Position numbers and translations under genes: made by a program
DNA from: Sphingomonas sp.
GTDB lineage: Bacteria > Pseudomonadota > Alphaproteobacteria > Sphingomonadales > Sphingomonadaceae
DNA length: 57,739 bases
Assembly (NCBI GenBank): GCA_013822915.1
Contig: PNLG01000208.1
Coordinates: 1 to 57,739, forward strand
Direction: 5' to 3'
The notes under the pieces: model-generated
Told to the model about the DNA's origin: nothing
Databases searched by the model: none
The model's input: the letters and a program-made list of their open reading frames with translations, nothing else
In this document: in pieces, positions 42,187 to 49,475 of the stretch
Layout of the letters: each line of letters starts with the position of its first letter
Position numbering within the stretch: the stretch's first letter is position 1

Positions 42187-43146
42187 AAAGTTTTCCCAAA
42201 AGTATGTCGCCGCGCCATGGGCATCGAGCGGCCCGTCGGCATTGCGGCGTGACATCGTGTTGCTTGTGCCGAAGGCGAGACCCTGCTGCGTGTCCTCCAA
42301 GGGAAGCCAGTCGTTCATCGAATTCCGCGAGCTGGTCGCAGAATCATAGCTCAGGCAGAGTGCGTTCCGCCACATGTCGCTCCCGTGCCATATGCTGACT
42401 TGGCCGACACGCTTGCCGTCAAGATAGACGCTAGCCGCGAACGAGCGGCTGTCGATCCGTTCGAAGTCGGTATTGATGCGCGGGTCAGATGCGTTCAGCT
42501 CGGCAAGCTTTTGCTCGAACAACGCTGCAGTGGTGGCGAAACCACTGCGCAGAAAACGGTCACGATCCAGATCGGTCGGCTTCGCGACGATGCCAAGCGT
42601 ATTAGTCGAACGGACCGAGCGAGATATCGGGTCGGCCGCGGGAGCCGTCGGGACACGACCACGGGCCGCGAAGGCCGGTGAGCTGTTTCCGCCATCGGCT
42701 TTTAGCATTTCGCGTATTGCACCGGCGGCATTGTCGAATGCGGTGTCGGCGTCAGACCAGTTGATGACTGCCTTGCCATCCTTGGGCAGCGCTAAGAATT
42801 CCGACAGCGTCTCATTGTTGCCGATGGGAACGCCCTTCCATTGACAGGGGCGCAAAATGATCGGGATTACGCGAGCCCTGCCGTCCCGCTGGCGCGCGAA
42901 CGCCCGCAGCATCTCCTGCTCATAACAGTATTCCGAGGCGATGAAATCCGCCGACACCAGCAGGATCACGACGTTAGACGCCGCCAGGGCGGTCTGAACA
43001 GCCGGGTCGAGATGCTCGCCTGGCCGGAGCATTCCATCGTGCCACAAATCGATCAGGCCTTCGCGCCGCAGCGGGGCAAGATGCCGCACAAATTGCTCCT
43101 TCAGCGCGCTGTCGGCGTGGGTGTAGGAGATGAAACCGGTTGTCAT
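42157..43146 (-). CDS. TIR-domain protein
   Basis: A 329-residue protein. The N-terminal TIR domain (1-140) starts MTTGFISYTHADSALKEQFV, with the BB-loop-like DGMLRPGEHLDPAV and the SADFIASEYCYEQEM segment (71-79), where the NAD-hydrolysing glutamate of active bacterial TIRs lies. After a linker (150-190) comes a domain of unknown type (RDRFLRSGFATTAALF to the end), possibly a sensor. Its ATG overlaps the stop of the XRE/ImmA gene by 4 nt. Such proteins typically deplete NAD+ during phage infection; that role is inferred. Confidence 0.85.
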   Translation of the reverse strand: MTTGFISYTHADSALKEQFVRHLAPLRREGLIDLWHDGMLRPGEHLDPAVQTALAASNVVILLVSADFIASEYCYEQEMLRAFARQRDGRARVIPIILRPCQWKGVPIGNNETLSEFLALPKDGKAVINWSDADTAFDNAAGAIREMLKADGGNSSPAFAARGRVPTAPAADPISRSVRSTNTLGIVAKPTDLDRDRFLRSGFATTAALFEQKLAELNASDPRINTDFERIDSRSFAASVYLDGKRVGQVSIWHGSDMWRNALCLSYDSATSSRNSMNDWLPLEDTQQGLAFGTSNTMSRRNADGPLDAHGAATYFWENFLDQVRSRIR

Positions 43147-44300
43147 GACGGCCGACTTTTCGAAACGGCCATGGGCAATGACACGACATTGTCCGGAAGT
43201 GGATGAAGGGGCTGACCGGTCAACTGGGTAAACAACTCAGGAGCCATGCCGAGGCCGGCAAGCAGGCGATGCAGATCGATCCCGTCCCTTTTTGAAAGCC
43301 AAGCGACAGCCGAGCTCAACAATTCGGGTTCCTCGATCGCGATTCGGTCGTCGTGTCGCTCTGCCTTCGCCTGTCCAGTCTTTACCAGCTGGATGTTGGC
43401 AGTCCGATATTGCGCGGCATCGATAAGCCCAAGATCGAACGCGCGTCGTGCAATAGCGCGCACCGAAACCTTCCAGCGCAGCTTCATCGCGAACAGGGCG
43501 TTCCAGTCGAGCATTCGTCTTGTCCGCGGGAATTCCCGTGCAAAGGCGACTCGCGGAATCAGAAAAGCTCCGGCGAAGCGGTGCGCCTCACCTTCCGTCA
43601 CGCTATCGCCCGTGACAATGCCCTGATGCATGATTAGGTGAGCGGCCTCATGCGCGAGATCGAAGCGTAAACGAACACCCGCTGCCTTAGCGGTCGAACG
43701 GACGACGATCGGTCGGCGCCGTGCCATCGACAAAGCGTCAATGCGCTCGGTGAGATCGTCGAATTGAACAACCACTGCGCCCGCATTCTCCAAAACACGG
43801 GTCATGTTGGTGATCGGACCATCAAGGCCAAGCCCCCAATGTCGCCGAGCGTCCTCGGCAACACGCTCGATCGCATCGGAACCTTCCGGCCGTGCCGATT
43901 CCGGAAAGTCCACGTTCGGCAATCGCACTAGAGCTTCAAGCCCGTTCACCAGCGCTTCTAAGGCCGTCCCCCGCGCCACAGCCTGAGCAACTAATCCACG
44001 TGGAGCGCTGGCTAGCCGACGAAAATGGCAATCTTCCTCGCGCACGGGATTGATCGCTGGCGTCGAAAAGAACGCAGGCGTAACCTTCAGGACTGCGGCA
44101 AGAGCGTCCCGCATTTCGTCTGTCGGTTCCTTCGCGCCGGTTTCGAGTTGATGAACGAACTGACGGCTCGTCGCCACCGATCCCCCCAGTTCATCGAGCG
44201 AAAGACCACCGAGTAGCCTCGCCAGTCGCAGCTTATCGCCATGAAACGCCCGCGCACCATCGGCCAGACCGCGGTCCGGCGTGTTGCCCTTCGTTGGCAC
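43143..44300 (-). CDS. XRE HTH and ImmA/IrrE metallopeptidase fusion
   Basis: A 385-residue protein. The XRE helix-turn-helix is at about 21-73 (GDKLRLARLLGGLSLDELGG, SVATSRQFVHQLETG). The ImmA/IrrE peptidase has the zinc motif HEAAH at 217-221 (FDLAHEAAHLIMHQG) with the downstream EGEAHRFAGAFLIP. A C-terminal helical part follows. Proteins of this kind cleave a repressor or control a toxin partner. The GTG start is 2 nt after the stop of the 203-aa gene, and the end overlaps the TIR gene start, so three genes form one operon. It may regulate, or be the trigger for, the TIR effector. Confidence 0.9.
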   Translation of the reverse strand: MPTKGNTPDRGLADGARAFHGDKLRLARLLGGLSLDELGGSVATSRQFVHQLETGAKEPTDEMRDALAAVLKVTPAFFSTPAINPVREEDCHFRRLASAPRGLVAQAVARGTALEALVNGLEALVRLPNVDFPESARPEGSDAIERVAEDARRHWGLGLDGPITNMTRVLENAGAVVVQFDDLTERIDALSMARRRPIVVRSTAKAAGVRLRFDLAHEAAHLIMHQGIVTGDSVTEGEAHRFAGAFLIPRVAFAREFPRTRRMLDWNALFAMKLRWKVSVRAIARRAFDLGLIDAAQYRTANIQLVKTGQAKAERHDDRIAIEEPELLSSAVAWLSKRDGIDLHRLLAGLGMAPELFTQLTGQPLHPLPDNVVSLPMAVSKSRPS

Positions 44301-44302
44301 GA

Positions 44303-44914
44303 TTAAGCTCCGTCAGGGCCGGACCCGGCCTCATCGTCGCGATAAATCTCGTCGTCCCCAAGGTCGCCGACAGACGGCGGAGGCAGATCGCGTCCTTCAG
44401 GCCGCTCATCGCCCAGCAACACTATCAGCGGCTCCGCTTCAGCGAGCGGCAATGGCCAAACCGTTTCCGGCTGATCGTTGCGCAGGGCAACGAAGCTCGC
44501 GCCCAAAAGAGCGCCGTCGATATCAGTTGTCACGCCGATGCGGAACAACATCCCTGCCGTCGGAACTCCGGGCTCCAGGTCGAGCAGCAATTGCTCGAAC
44601 GGGGTAGCGACCACGATTTTGGCCGTCGGCTCTGCCGGATCCCCACGCCAGAACCGCATCGGAACCCCGCCGACGCTGAACTGGAAGTGCTTGCCAGCGT
44701 CAATGACGCCTAACCACTCAAAGCCAGGCGTCCCCGCAGCCTGATTGATCCGGAAGCAGCCATAGTTGTATGCACATACACCCAAGGTCCAGTTGTCGTC
44801 ACCGATCGTGGGATCAAACCGGTCGACTGCGCTGCCACGCCCCACCGCAAGCAGCTGAGCAATTTTTACGAGTCGCTCTTCGGTGAGCTCCTGATGGTAA
44901 TCCCAAGGCCGCAT
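44303..44914 (-). CDS. Uncharacterised 203-aa protein upstream of XRE/ImmA
   Basis: Unknown function. ATG 44914 follows GGGAG by 9 nt. The middle (DNWTLGVCAYNYGCFRI, FEWLGVIDAGKHFQFSVGGVPMRFWRGDP) looks beta-rich, followed by an acidic C-terminus. No catalytic motif is evident. Its position directly ahead of the XRE/ImmA gene and tight spacing make it a candidate substrate, antitoxin or sensor of that protein. Confidence 0.65.
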   Translation of the reverse strand: MRPWDYHQELTEERLVKIAQLLAVGRGSAVDRFDPTIGDDNWTLGVCAYNYGCFRINQAAGTPGFEWLGVIDAGKHFQFSVGGVPMRFWRGDPAEPTAKIVVATPFEQLLLDLEPGVPTAGMLFRIGVTTDIDGALLGASFVALRNDQPETVWPLPLAEAEPLIVLLGDERPEGRDLPPPSVGDLGDDEIYRDDEAGSGPDGA

Positions 44915-44955
44915 CAAAGTGTCTCCCGGCCCGTCGGATCGGGCGTATGGACATC

Positions 44956-44983
44956 TTTGTCAACTAAGAACTGATTTGTCAAC
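44956..44983 (-). promoter_or_regulatory. Direct repeat in divergent control region
   Basis: Two copies of GTTGACAAA (minus strand), 19 nt apart start to start, or about two helical turns, 42-70 nt before the 203-aa gene. Each contains a consensus TTGACA. They may be -35 boxes or sites for the XRE or WYL regulator whose genes flank this 217-nt gap. Confidence 0.4.
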
Positions 44984-45131
44984 CGCTAGCATGGTTCCTG
45001 GGAGCTATGGCTCGCAGAGCTGTGCTTTACCATCGTGATGGCACCATAGAGTCGACATAAGATTGCGGTGCGGCTTGTCATTACGCGCGTCCCCGCCGAT
45101 CGTGCGACAATTTCGGACGGAGGGGCTGGCG

Positions 45132-46166
45132 ATGACCGAAAGGATGGCGAAGCTCGATCGGTTGCTGGCGCTCGTCCACGCCCTTTCGGAAACAACCGAA
45201 GGGTTGACGCTCGACGAGATGGCCGAGCGGCTCGGCGTCAACCGCCGGACGGCCGAGCGGATGCGCGACATCATCGCTCGGCACTTCGATCTGGACGAGG
45301 TAGCCGACGATCGCCGCAAGCGCTTCCTGATCCGCGACAGCCTGCGGCGCGTCTACACGCGACCGACGCCGGCCGAAGTCGCCGCGCTGCAGGCCGAGGT
45401 CGATGGCCGACGGCTAGCTGGCCAGACCGCGCGCGCCGATCAGCTCGCCACGTTGCTCGCCAAGGTGAAGGGCGCGTTCGACGACCGCGAGAAGCGGCGG
45501 ATGGACCCAGACCTTGATGCGCTTGCGCGGTTGCAGCGGACGATCGTGACGGCGGGACCGGTGGCGACCGTCGCCCCGGAGACGATGACCCTCGTGCAAG
45601 GCGCCATCCTCGCTGGATGTTGCCTCGAATTTCACTATTCGACCGACGAGCGGTCGGAGCCGAAATGGCGACGCGTCGTCCCCTATGGGCTGGTCCACGG
45701 TCCGCTTGCCTATCTGATCGGCAAGATGCCGGGTCGTGATGACCAGCCAGTCTATTATCGGCTCGACCGAATGATCGACGTTCGAGTCAGCGAAAAGCTG
45801 GGCTGCGCGCCGGACGATTGGGACATCGACGCTTGGCTCACCGAAAGCTTCGGCGTGTGGCGCGACGAGAAGCAGGACGTGGTCCTGCGTGTGACGCCTG
45901 CCTCCGCCGACCGGGCGCGGGGGTGGCGTTTCCACCGATCGCAGTCGGTTGAGGAACTTGACGATGGCGGACTGCGCATCCGTTTCACGACTGGCGGGAT
46001 GCGTGAACTGGCTGAGCACCTGTTTATCTGGGGTGGGGAAATCGTCATTGAGGGGCCGGATGTGCTCGTCGAGGTCATGTTGGAACGGTTGGCAGCCGCC
46101 ATGACCATCGTGCCTCCAGAAGCGCGACCGAATCTGACACATCCAAGGTTGATGGATAGGTCATGA
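45132..46166 (+). CDS. WYL-domain transcriptional regulator (BrxR/CapW-like)
   Basis: A 344-residue regulator. The N-terminal winged helix-turn-helix (LTLDEMAERLGVNRRTAERMRDIIARHF, about 19-47) is followed by a linker helix region, then a WYL domain (about 160-230: LEFHYSTDERSEPKWRRVVPYGLVHGPLAYLIGK, YYRLDRMIDVRV) and a WCX-like C-terminal domain. Members of this class repress phage-defence operons and respond to nucleic-acid or nucleotide signals. GGAGGGG precedes ATG 45132. It is the first gene of a seven-gene operon; its stop overlaps the next start by 4 nt. Confidence 0.88.
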   Translation: MTERMAKLDRLLALVHALSETTEGLTLDEMAERLGVNRRTAERMRDIIARHFDLDEVADDRRKRFLIRDSLRRVYTRPTPAEVAALQAEVDGRRLAGQTARADQLATLLAKVKGAFDDREKRRMDPDLDALARLQRTIVTAGPVATVAPETMTLVQGAILAGCCLEFHYSTDERSEPKWRRVVPYGLVHGPLAYLIGKMPGRDDQPVYYRLDRMIDVRVSEKLGCAPDDWDIDAWLTESFGVWRDEKQDVVLRVTPASADRARGWRFHRSQSVEELDDGGLRIRFTTGGMRELAEHLFIWGGEIVIEGPDVLVEVMLERLAAAMTIVPPEARPNLTHPRLMDRS

Positions 46167-46912
46167 TGATTCGCACCTCAAAATTCCTGCCCGGCGTGCC
46201 GGAAGATCGCATTCTGTCCTTGCTCGCTTCGGCTGGTGGAAACGAGCTTGAGAGCGGCAAACTCGACAGCCCAGAAAGCAGCGCGGCACTTGCGGTCAAT
46301 GCATTCGGTTGGTTTCTTGATCGCCCTGCCGATTTGCCGCCGTTTCCGCCGCTGGCCGATATCGACTGGCCCGCTCAACGTGTCGATATCGAGCGGCAAA
46401 TGCGCTTTCCTTGGCGTGGTGGTCGCCACCCATGGCTCGACGCCGCCGTCGAGACTCCGACACATTTGATTGGCATCGAATCGAAGCGGTTTGAGCCGTT
46501 CCGTGATGCCAAGACCGTGAACCTCTCCGACGCTTACGATCGTGACGTCTGGGGCGACGGGATGGCACCGTTTACCTTCATGCGGGATGCGCTCCGCCGC
46601 AGGGATGCCGTCTTTGCCTACCTTGATTCCGCCCAGCTCGTGAAGCACGCCTTCGGCCTCGTTACCGAGGGCAATCGGATCGGCAAGGCACCGGTGCTGC
46701 TCTATCTCTACGCCGAGCCTGACAAGCGCGAGACCAGCGCCATTAGCCCGGAGACGCTTGCGCGGCACCGCGCCGAGATCGCCAGCTTCGCTATCGACGT
46801 CGCAGGTGCGGCGGTGCGATTCGCCTCTTGTTCCTACCGCGAATGGTTCGACGGGTGGACAGGTGACGCGTGCCTTCATGCCGGTGCTATCATCGATCGA
46901 TTCCATCCCTGA
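46163..46912 (+). CDS. PD-(D/E)XK nuclease-like protein, 249 aa
   Basis: A candidate nuclease. The core reads HPWLDAAVETPTHLIGIESKRFEPF, giving D93 and E106-S-K108, the PD-(D/E)XK pattern. YDRDVWGDGMAPFTFMRD and a late beta-strand/helix pair (APVLLYLYAEPDKR) follow. It resembles restriction-endonuclease-like proteins encoded next to RecB-like genes. The ATG overlaps the WYL stop as ATGA; the next gene starts 14 nt after its stop. Substrate unknown. Confidence 0.7.
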   Translation: MMIRTSKFLPGVPEDRILSLLASAGGNELESGKLDSPESSAALAVNAFGWFLDRPADLPPFPPLADIDWPAQRVDIERQMRFPWRGGRHPWLDAAVETPTHLIGIESKRFEPFRDAKTVNLSDAYDRDVWGDGMAPFTFMRDALRRRDAVFAYLDSAQLVKHAFGLVTEGNRIGKAPVLLYLYAEPDKRETSAISPETLARHRAEIASFAIDVAGAAVRFASCSYREWFDGWTGDACLHAGAIIDRFHP

Positions 46913-46926
46913 CTCGGACAAAACCC

Positions 46927-48414
46927 ATGACATACCAACCTCGCCGCTACGGCCTGTCCAAGTCGAAGATCACCGCCTTTGAGCAATGCCCAAAGCGCCT
47001 GTGGCTGTCGGTTCATCGCCGCGACCTGGCCGAGCAGGACGAAGGCGCCGAGACACGCTTCGCTACGGGGCATGAAGTCGGCGCCATCGCCTGCGCGTTG
47101 CTGCCGGATGGCGTGATGGTCGAGGCCGAGCCGGATTTGGCGGCAGCGCTCGCGACGACGCGCGCGCTTCTCGACGGCGGGCACGACCGGCCGATCTTCG
47201 AAGCGACGCTGGAACATGACGGCGTGCTAGTGCGCATCGATGTGCTGGAGCCAGACGGCGCTGGAGGTTGGCACATGGCTGAGGTGAAATCCTCGACTAA
47301 GGCGAAAGACCATCACGTAGGCGACCTGGCGACCCAGTTGTGGGTTGCGCGCAACGCCGGTTTGCCTGTTACCAGCGCGGCCATCCGACACATTGACAAT
47401 AGCTTCGTCCTCGAGCGCGAGGGTGACTGGAGCGGTCTGTTCGCCGACACCGATCTGGTGGCGTTCGCGGAGCCGATTATCGCGACGCGTGCCGATGTGG
47501 TCGCCGCAGCCCGCGCTACGCTAGAGGGTGCCGAGCCGGACACCGCGCCCGGCGGCCATTGCGAAACACCGTTCCCGTGCGAATTCGCCGGCTATTGTCA
47601 TGCAGCACTGCCTGCCGGACCTGACTGGCCTGTGACGGTGTTACCCAACGGCGGCGGCAAGCGGTGGATCGAGCGCAACGTCCTCGATCTGCTTGCGGTT
47701 GATCCATCCGAACTGACGAGCGCCGTGCACAAGCGGGTTCATCATGCAACCGTCACCGGCGAGATCTATCACGACATTGTCGGTGCCAGGGCGGTTATGG
47801 GCGGCTGGGCGTTCCCGCGCACGTGGCTGGACTTCGAGACGATTGCGTTCGCGGTCCCGCGCTGGATCGGAACGAAGCCATATGGCCAAGTGCCGTTCCA
47901 GTTCTCGGCGCATATCGAGGATGCGGACGGCACGATCGATCACCGCGAGTTCCTCAGCCTTGACGGGACAGATCCGCGACGCGGCTGTGCCGAAGCACTC
48001 GTGACGATGATCCCGGTCGATGGCGCGGTCATCGGCTACAACGCCAGCTTCGAGAAATCACGGATCGTTGAATTGGCTGCGGTCTTCCCGGACCTCGCAC
48101 CTGCGCTCTTAGGCGTTGCCGAGCGCGTCGTCGATCTGCTGCCGGTGACCCGCGCCAACTGGTATCACCGCGATCAGCGCGGCAGCTGGTCGATTAAGGC
48201 GGTGTTGCCGACGATTGCCGTAGAGATGGATTATGCCGGGCTCGAAGTAAAGGACGGCGGCAGCGCGCAGGAAGCCTATATCGAAGCGATCGCTTCGAAC
48301 ACCTCCGACGCTCGACGGATGGCGCTCGATGCTGCCCTGCGAGCTTACTGTGGACGCGATACCGAGGCGATGATCGTCCTCGCGCGCCGACTATCCGAAG
48401 GGTTGCAGTTGTGA
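46927..48414 (+). CDS. RecB/Cas4-like nuclease with DEDD domain (DUF2779/TM0106-like)
   Basis: A 495-residue double-domain protein. The N-terminal half is RecB/Cas4-like: C21 in AFEQCPKRLWL, D105 (VRIDVLEPD), E119-V-K121 (AEVKSS), QLWVARNAG, and C212, C218, C224 in CETPFPCEFAGYC, which with C21 could hold a 4Fe-4S cluster. The C-terminal half is an RNase H-fold exonuclease-like domain with D302/E304 (WLDFETIAF) and VIGYNASFEKSRI. No helicase part is present. It may process DNA ends, in the manner of Cas4/AddB nucleases. ATG 46927 is chosen as it gives the family's usual start (SKSKITAFEQCP). Confidence 0.85.
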   Translation: MTYQPRRYGLSKSKITAFEQCPKRLWLSVHRRDLAEQDEGAETRFATGHEVGAIACALLPDGVMVEAEPDLAAALATTRALLDGGHDRPIFEATLEHDGVLVRIDVLEPDGAGGWHMAEVKSSTKAKDHHVGDLATQLWVARNAGLPVTSAAIRHIDNSFVLEREGDWSGLFADTDLVAFAEPIIATRADVVAAARATLEGAEPDTAPGGHCETPFPCEFAGYCHAALPAGPDWPVTVLPNGGGKRWIERNVLDLLAVDPSELTSAVHKRVHHATVTGEIYHDIVGARAVMGGWAFPRTWLDFETIAFAVPRWIGTKPYGQVPFQFSAHIEDADGTIDHREFLSLDGTDPRRGCAEALVTMIPVDGAVIGYNASFEKSRIVELAAVFPDLAPALLGVAERVVDLLPVTRANWYHRDQRGSWSIKAVLPTIAVEMDYAGLEVKDGGSAQEAYIEAIASNTSDARRMALDAALRAYCGRDTEAMIVLARRLSEGLQL

Positions 48415-49463
48415 AGGGCGAAATACTGACGCTAAGTCATGCGACGGAGCGTGATATCGATCTGCTGCTGGTCGAAGAGCTGCGCTGCTCGCACGTGTTT
48501 CGCGATCGCTTCATCGGCGAGTTATCGTTGATCAGCGGCGCCAATCTAAGCCACATCAACGGCAAGGTCTCCCATAGTCGGCGTCGCATGCATAGCCGGC
48601 GCGAGATTGACATCTTACTCGAAGTCGAAGCTCTCGAAGGAAAATATGCCGTCCTGATCGAGAACAAGCTCGACACAGCCGAACAGCCGCAGCAGGCAGA
48701 GTCTTACCGACTAGAAGCGAGCGCCCTCGCGACCGAGGGCTTCGACTTCGCGCTGACAGTGCTCGTCTGTCCTGAGGCGTATGTTGCAAAAGCCCCTATA
48801 TTCGCGGGAAAGTTCGACGCGGTGTTCACCTATGAGCAAATCCTTGCCTTGTTAAGGGAAAGGGCTGACGCCGAGACGGGCGAATTGATGTCAAGGCTAC
48901 GATACCGAGCAGACTTAGTGTCGCAAGCGATCGAAAAAGGGCGACGTGGTTACAAGGCAGTTCCGCTCGCTGCTGTCAGTAACTTTGCTCGTGCCTATGT
49001 GAGCATGCTTGATGAGCTTGGGATCGCGCTCCCCGCTGGACCGAGCATGCTCAAGGACGCGCCCGGCGAGAGTAAGACGATGATTTTCGCACCATCGGCA
49101 TTGCCGAGCTGGGAATTTCTACCACAAACCCGGTTGGTCCATCAGCTTCGTGAGGGCAACGCCAACATCTGTCTTTATGGCTGGGGTGACTATTTCTCTC
49201 ACCTCGCAGGCGAGATCGCGCCCGCGCTTGCGGGAACGGCCTATCGCCTTGTGCCGACCGTCAACAAAAGATCCAACGGCCGCGCCGGCCTTATGATTGT
49301 GGCGGACACGCCAATAATCGACAATCTGGCCGACTTCGATGGGCAGCGCCAGAAGATCGAAATTGGGATGCGCGTGACCAAGGCGCTCGCCGACTGGTTC
49401 GTAACCCAGCGAGCTGGATGCCGAGCGTGGTCCGACCGGGTTGCCGCGCTAAGCTCGAAATAA
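48411..49463 (+). CDS. PD-(D/E)XK nuclease family protein, 350 aa
   Basis: The N-terminal nuclease core has D67 (RREIDILLEV), E84-N-K86 (AVLIENKLDT) and the helix Q95-A-E-S-Y (PQQAESYRLEA). This is the PDDEXK_4-like arrangement seen in many defence-island proteins. The C-terminal half (about 180-350) has unknown fold with SWEFLPQTRLVHQL and ICLYGWGDYF. The GTG start overlaps the stop of the upstream gene as GTGA. It precedes mcrB by 12 nt. Confidence 0.75.
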   Translation: MKGEILTLSHATERDIDLLLVEELRCSHVFRDRFIGELSLISGANLSHINGKVSHSRRRMHSRREIDILLEVEALEGKYAVLIENKLDTAEQPQQAESYRLEASALATEGFDFALTVLVCPEAYVAKAPIFAGKFDAVFTYEQILALLRERADAETGELMSRLRYRADLVSQAIEKGRRGYKAVPLAAVSNFARAYVSMLDELGIALPAGPSMLKDAPGESKTMIFAPSALPSWEFLPQTRLVHQLREGNANICLYGWGDYFSHLAGEIAPALAGTAYRLVPTVNKRSNGRAGLMIVADTPIIDNLADFDGQRQKIEIGMRVTKALADWFVTQRAGCRAWSDRVAALSSK

Positions 49464-49475
49464 TGAGGGGGATAC

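Noticed and set aside
45132..46166. TTG/ATG starts upstream of the WYL gene (from 45063)
   Set aside because: The upstream stretch lacks a ribosome site, whereas GGAGGGG precedes ATG 45132.
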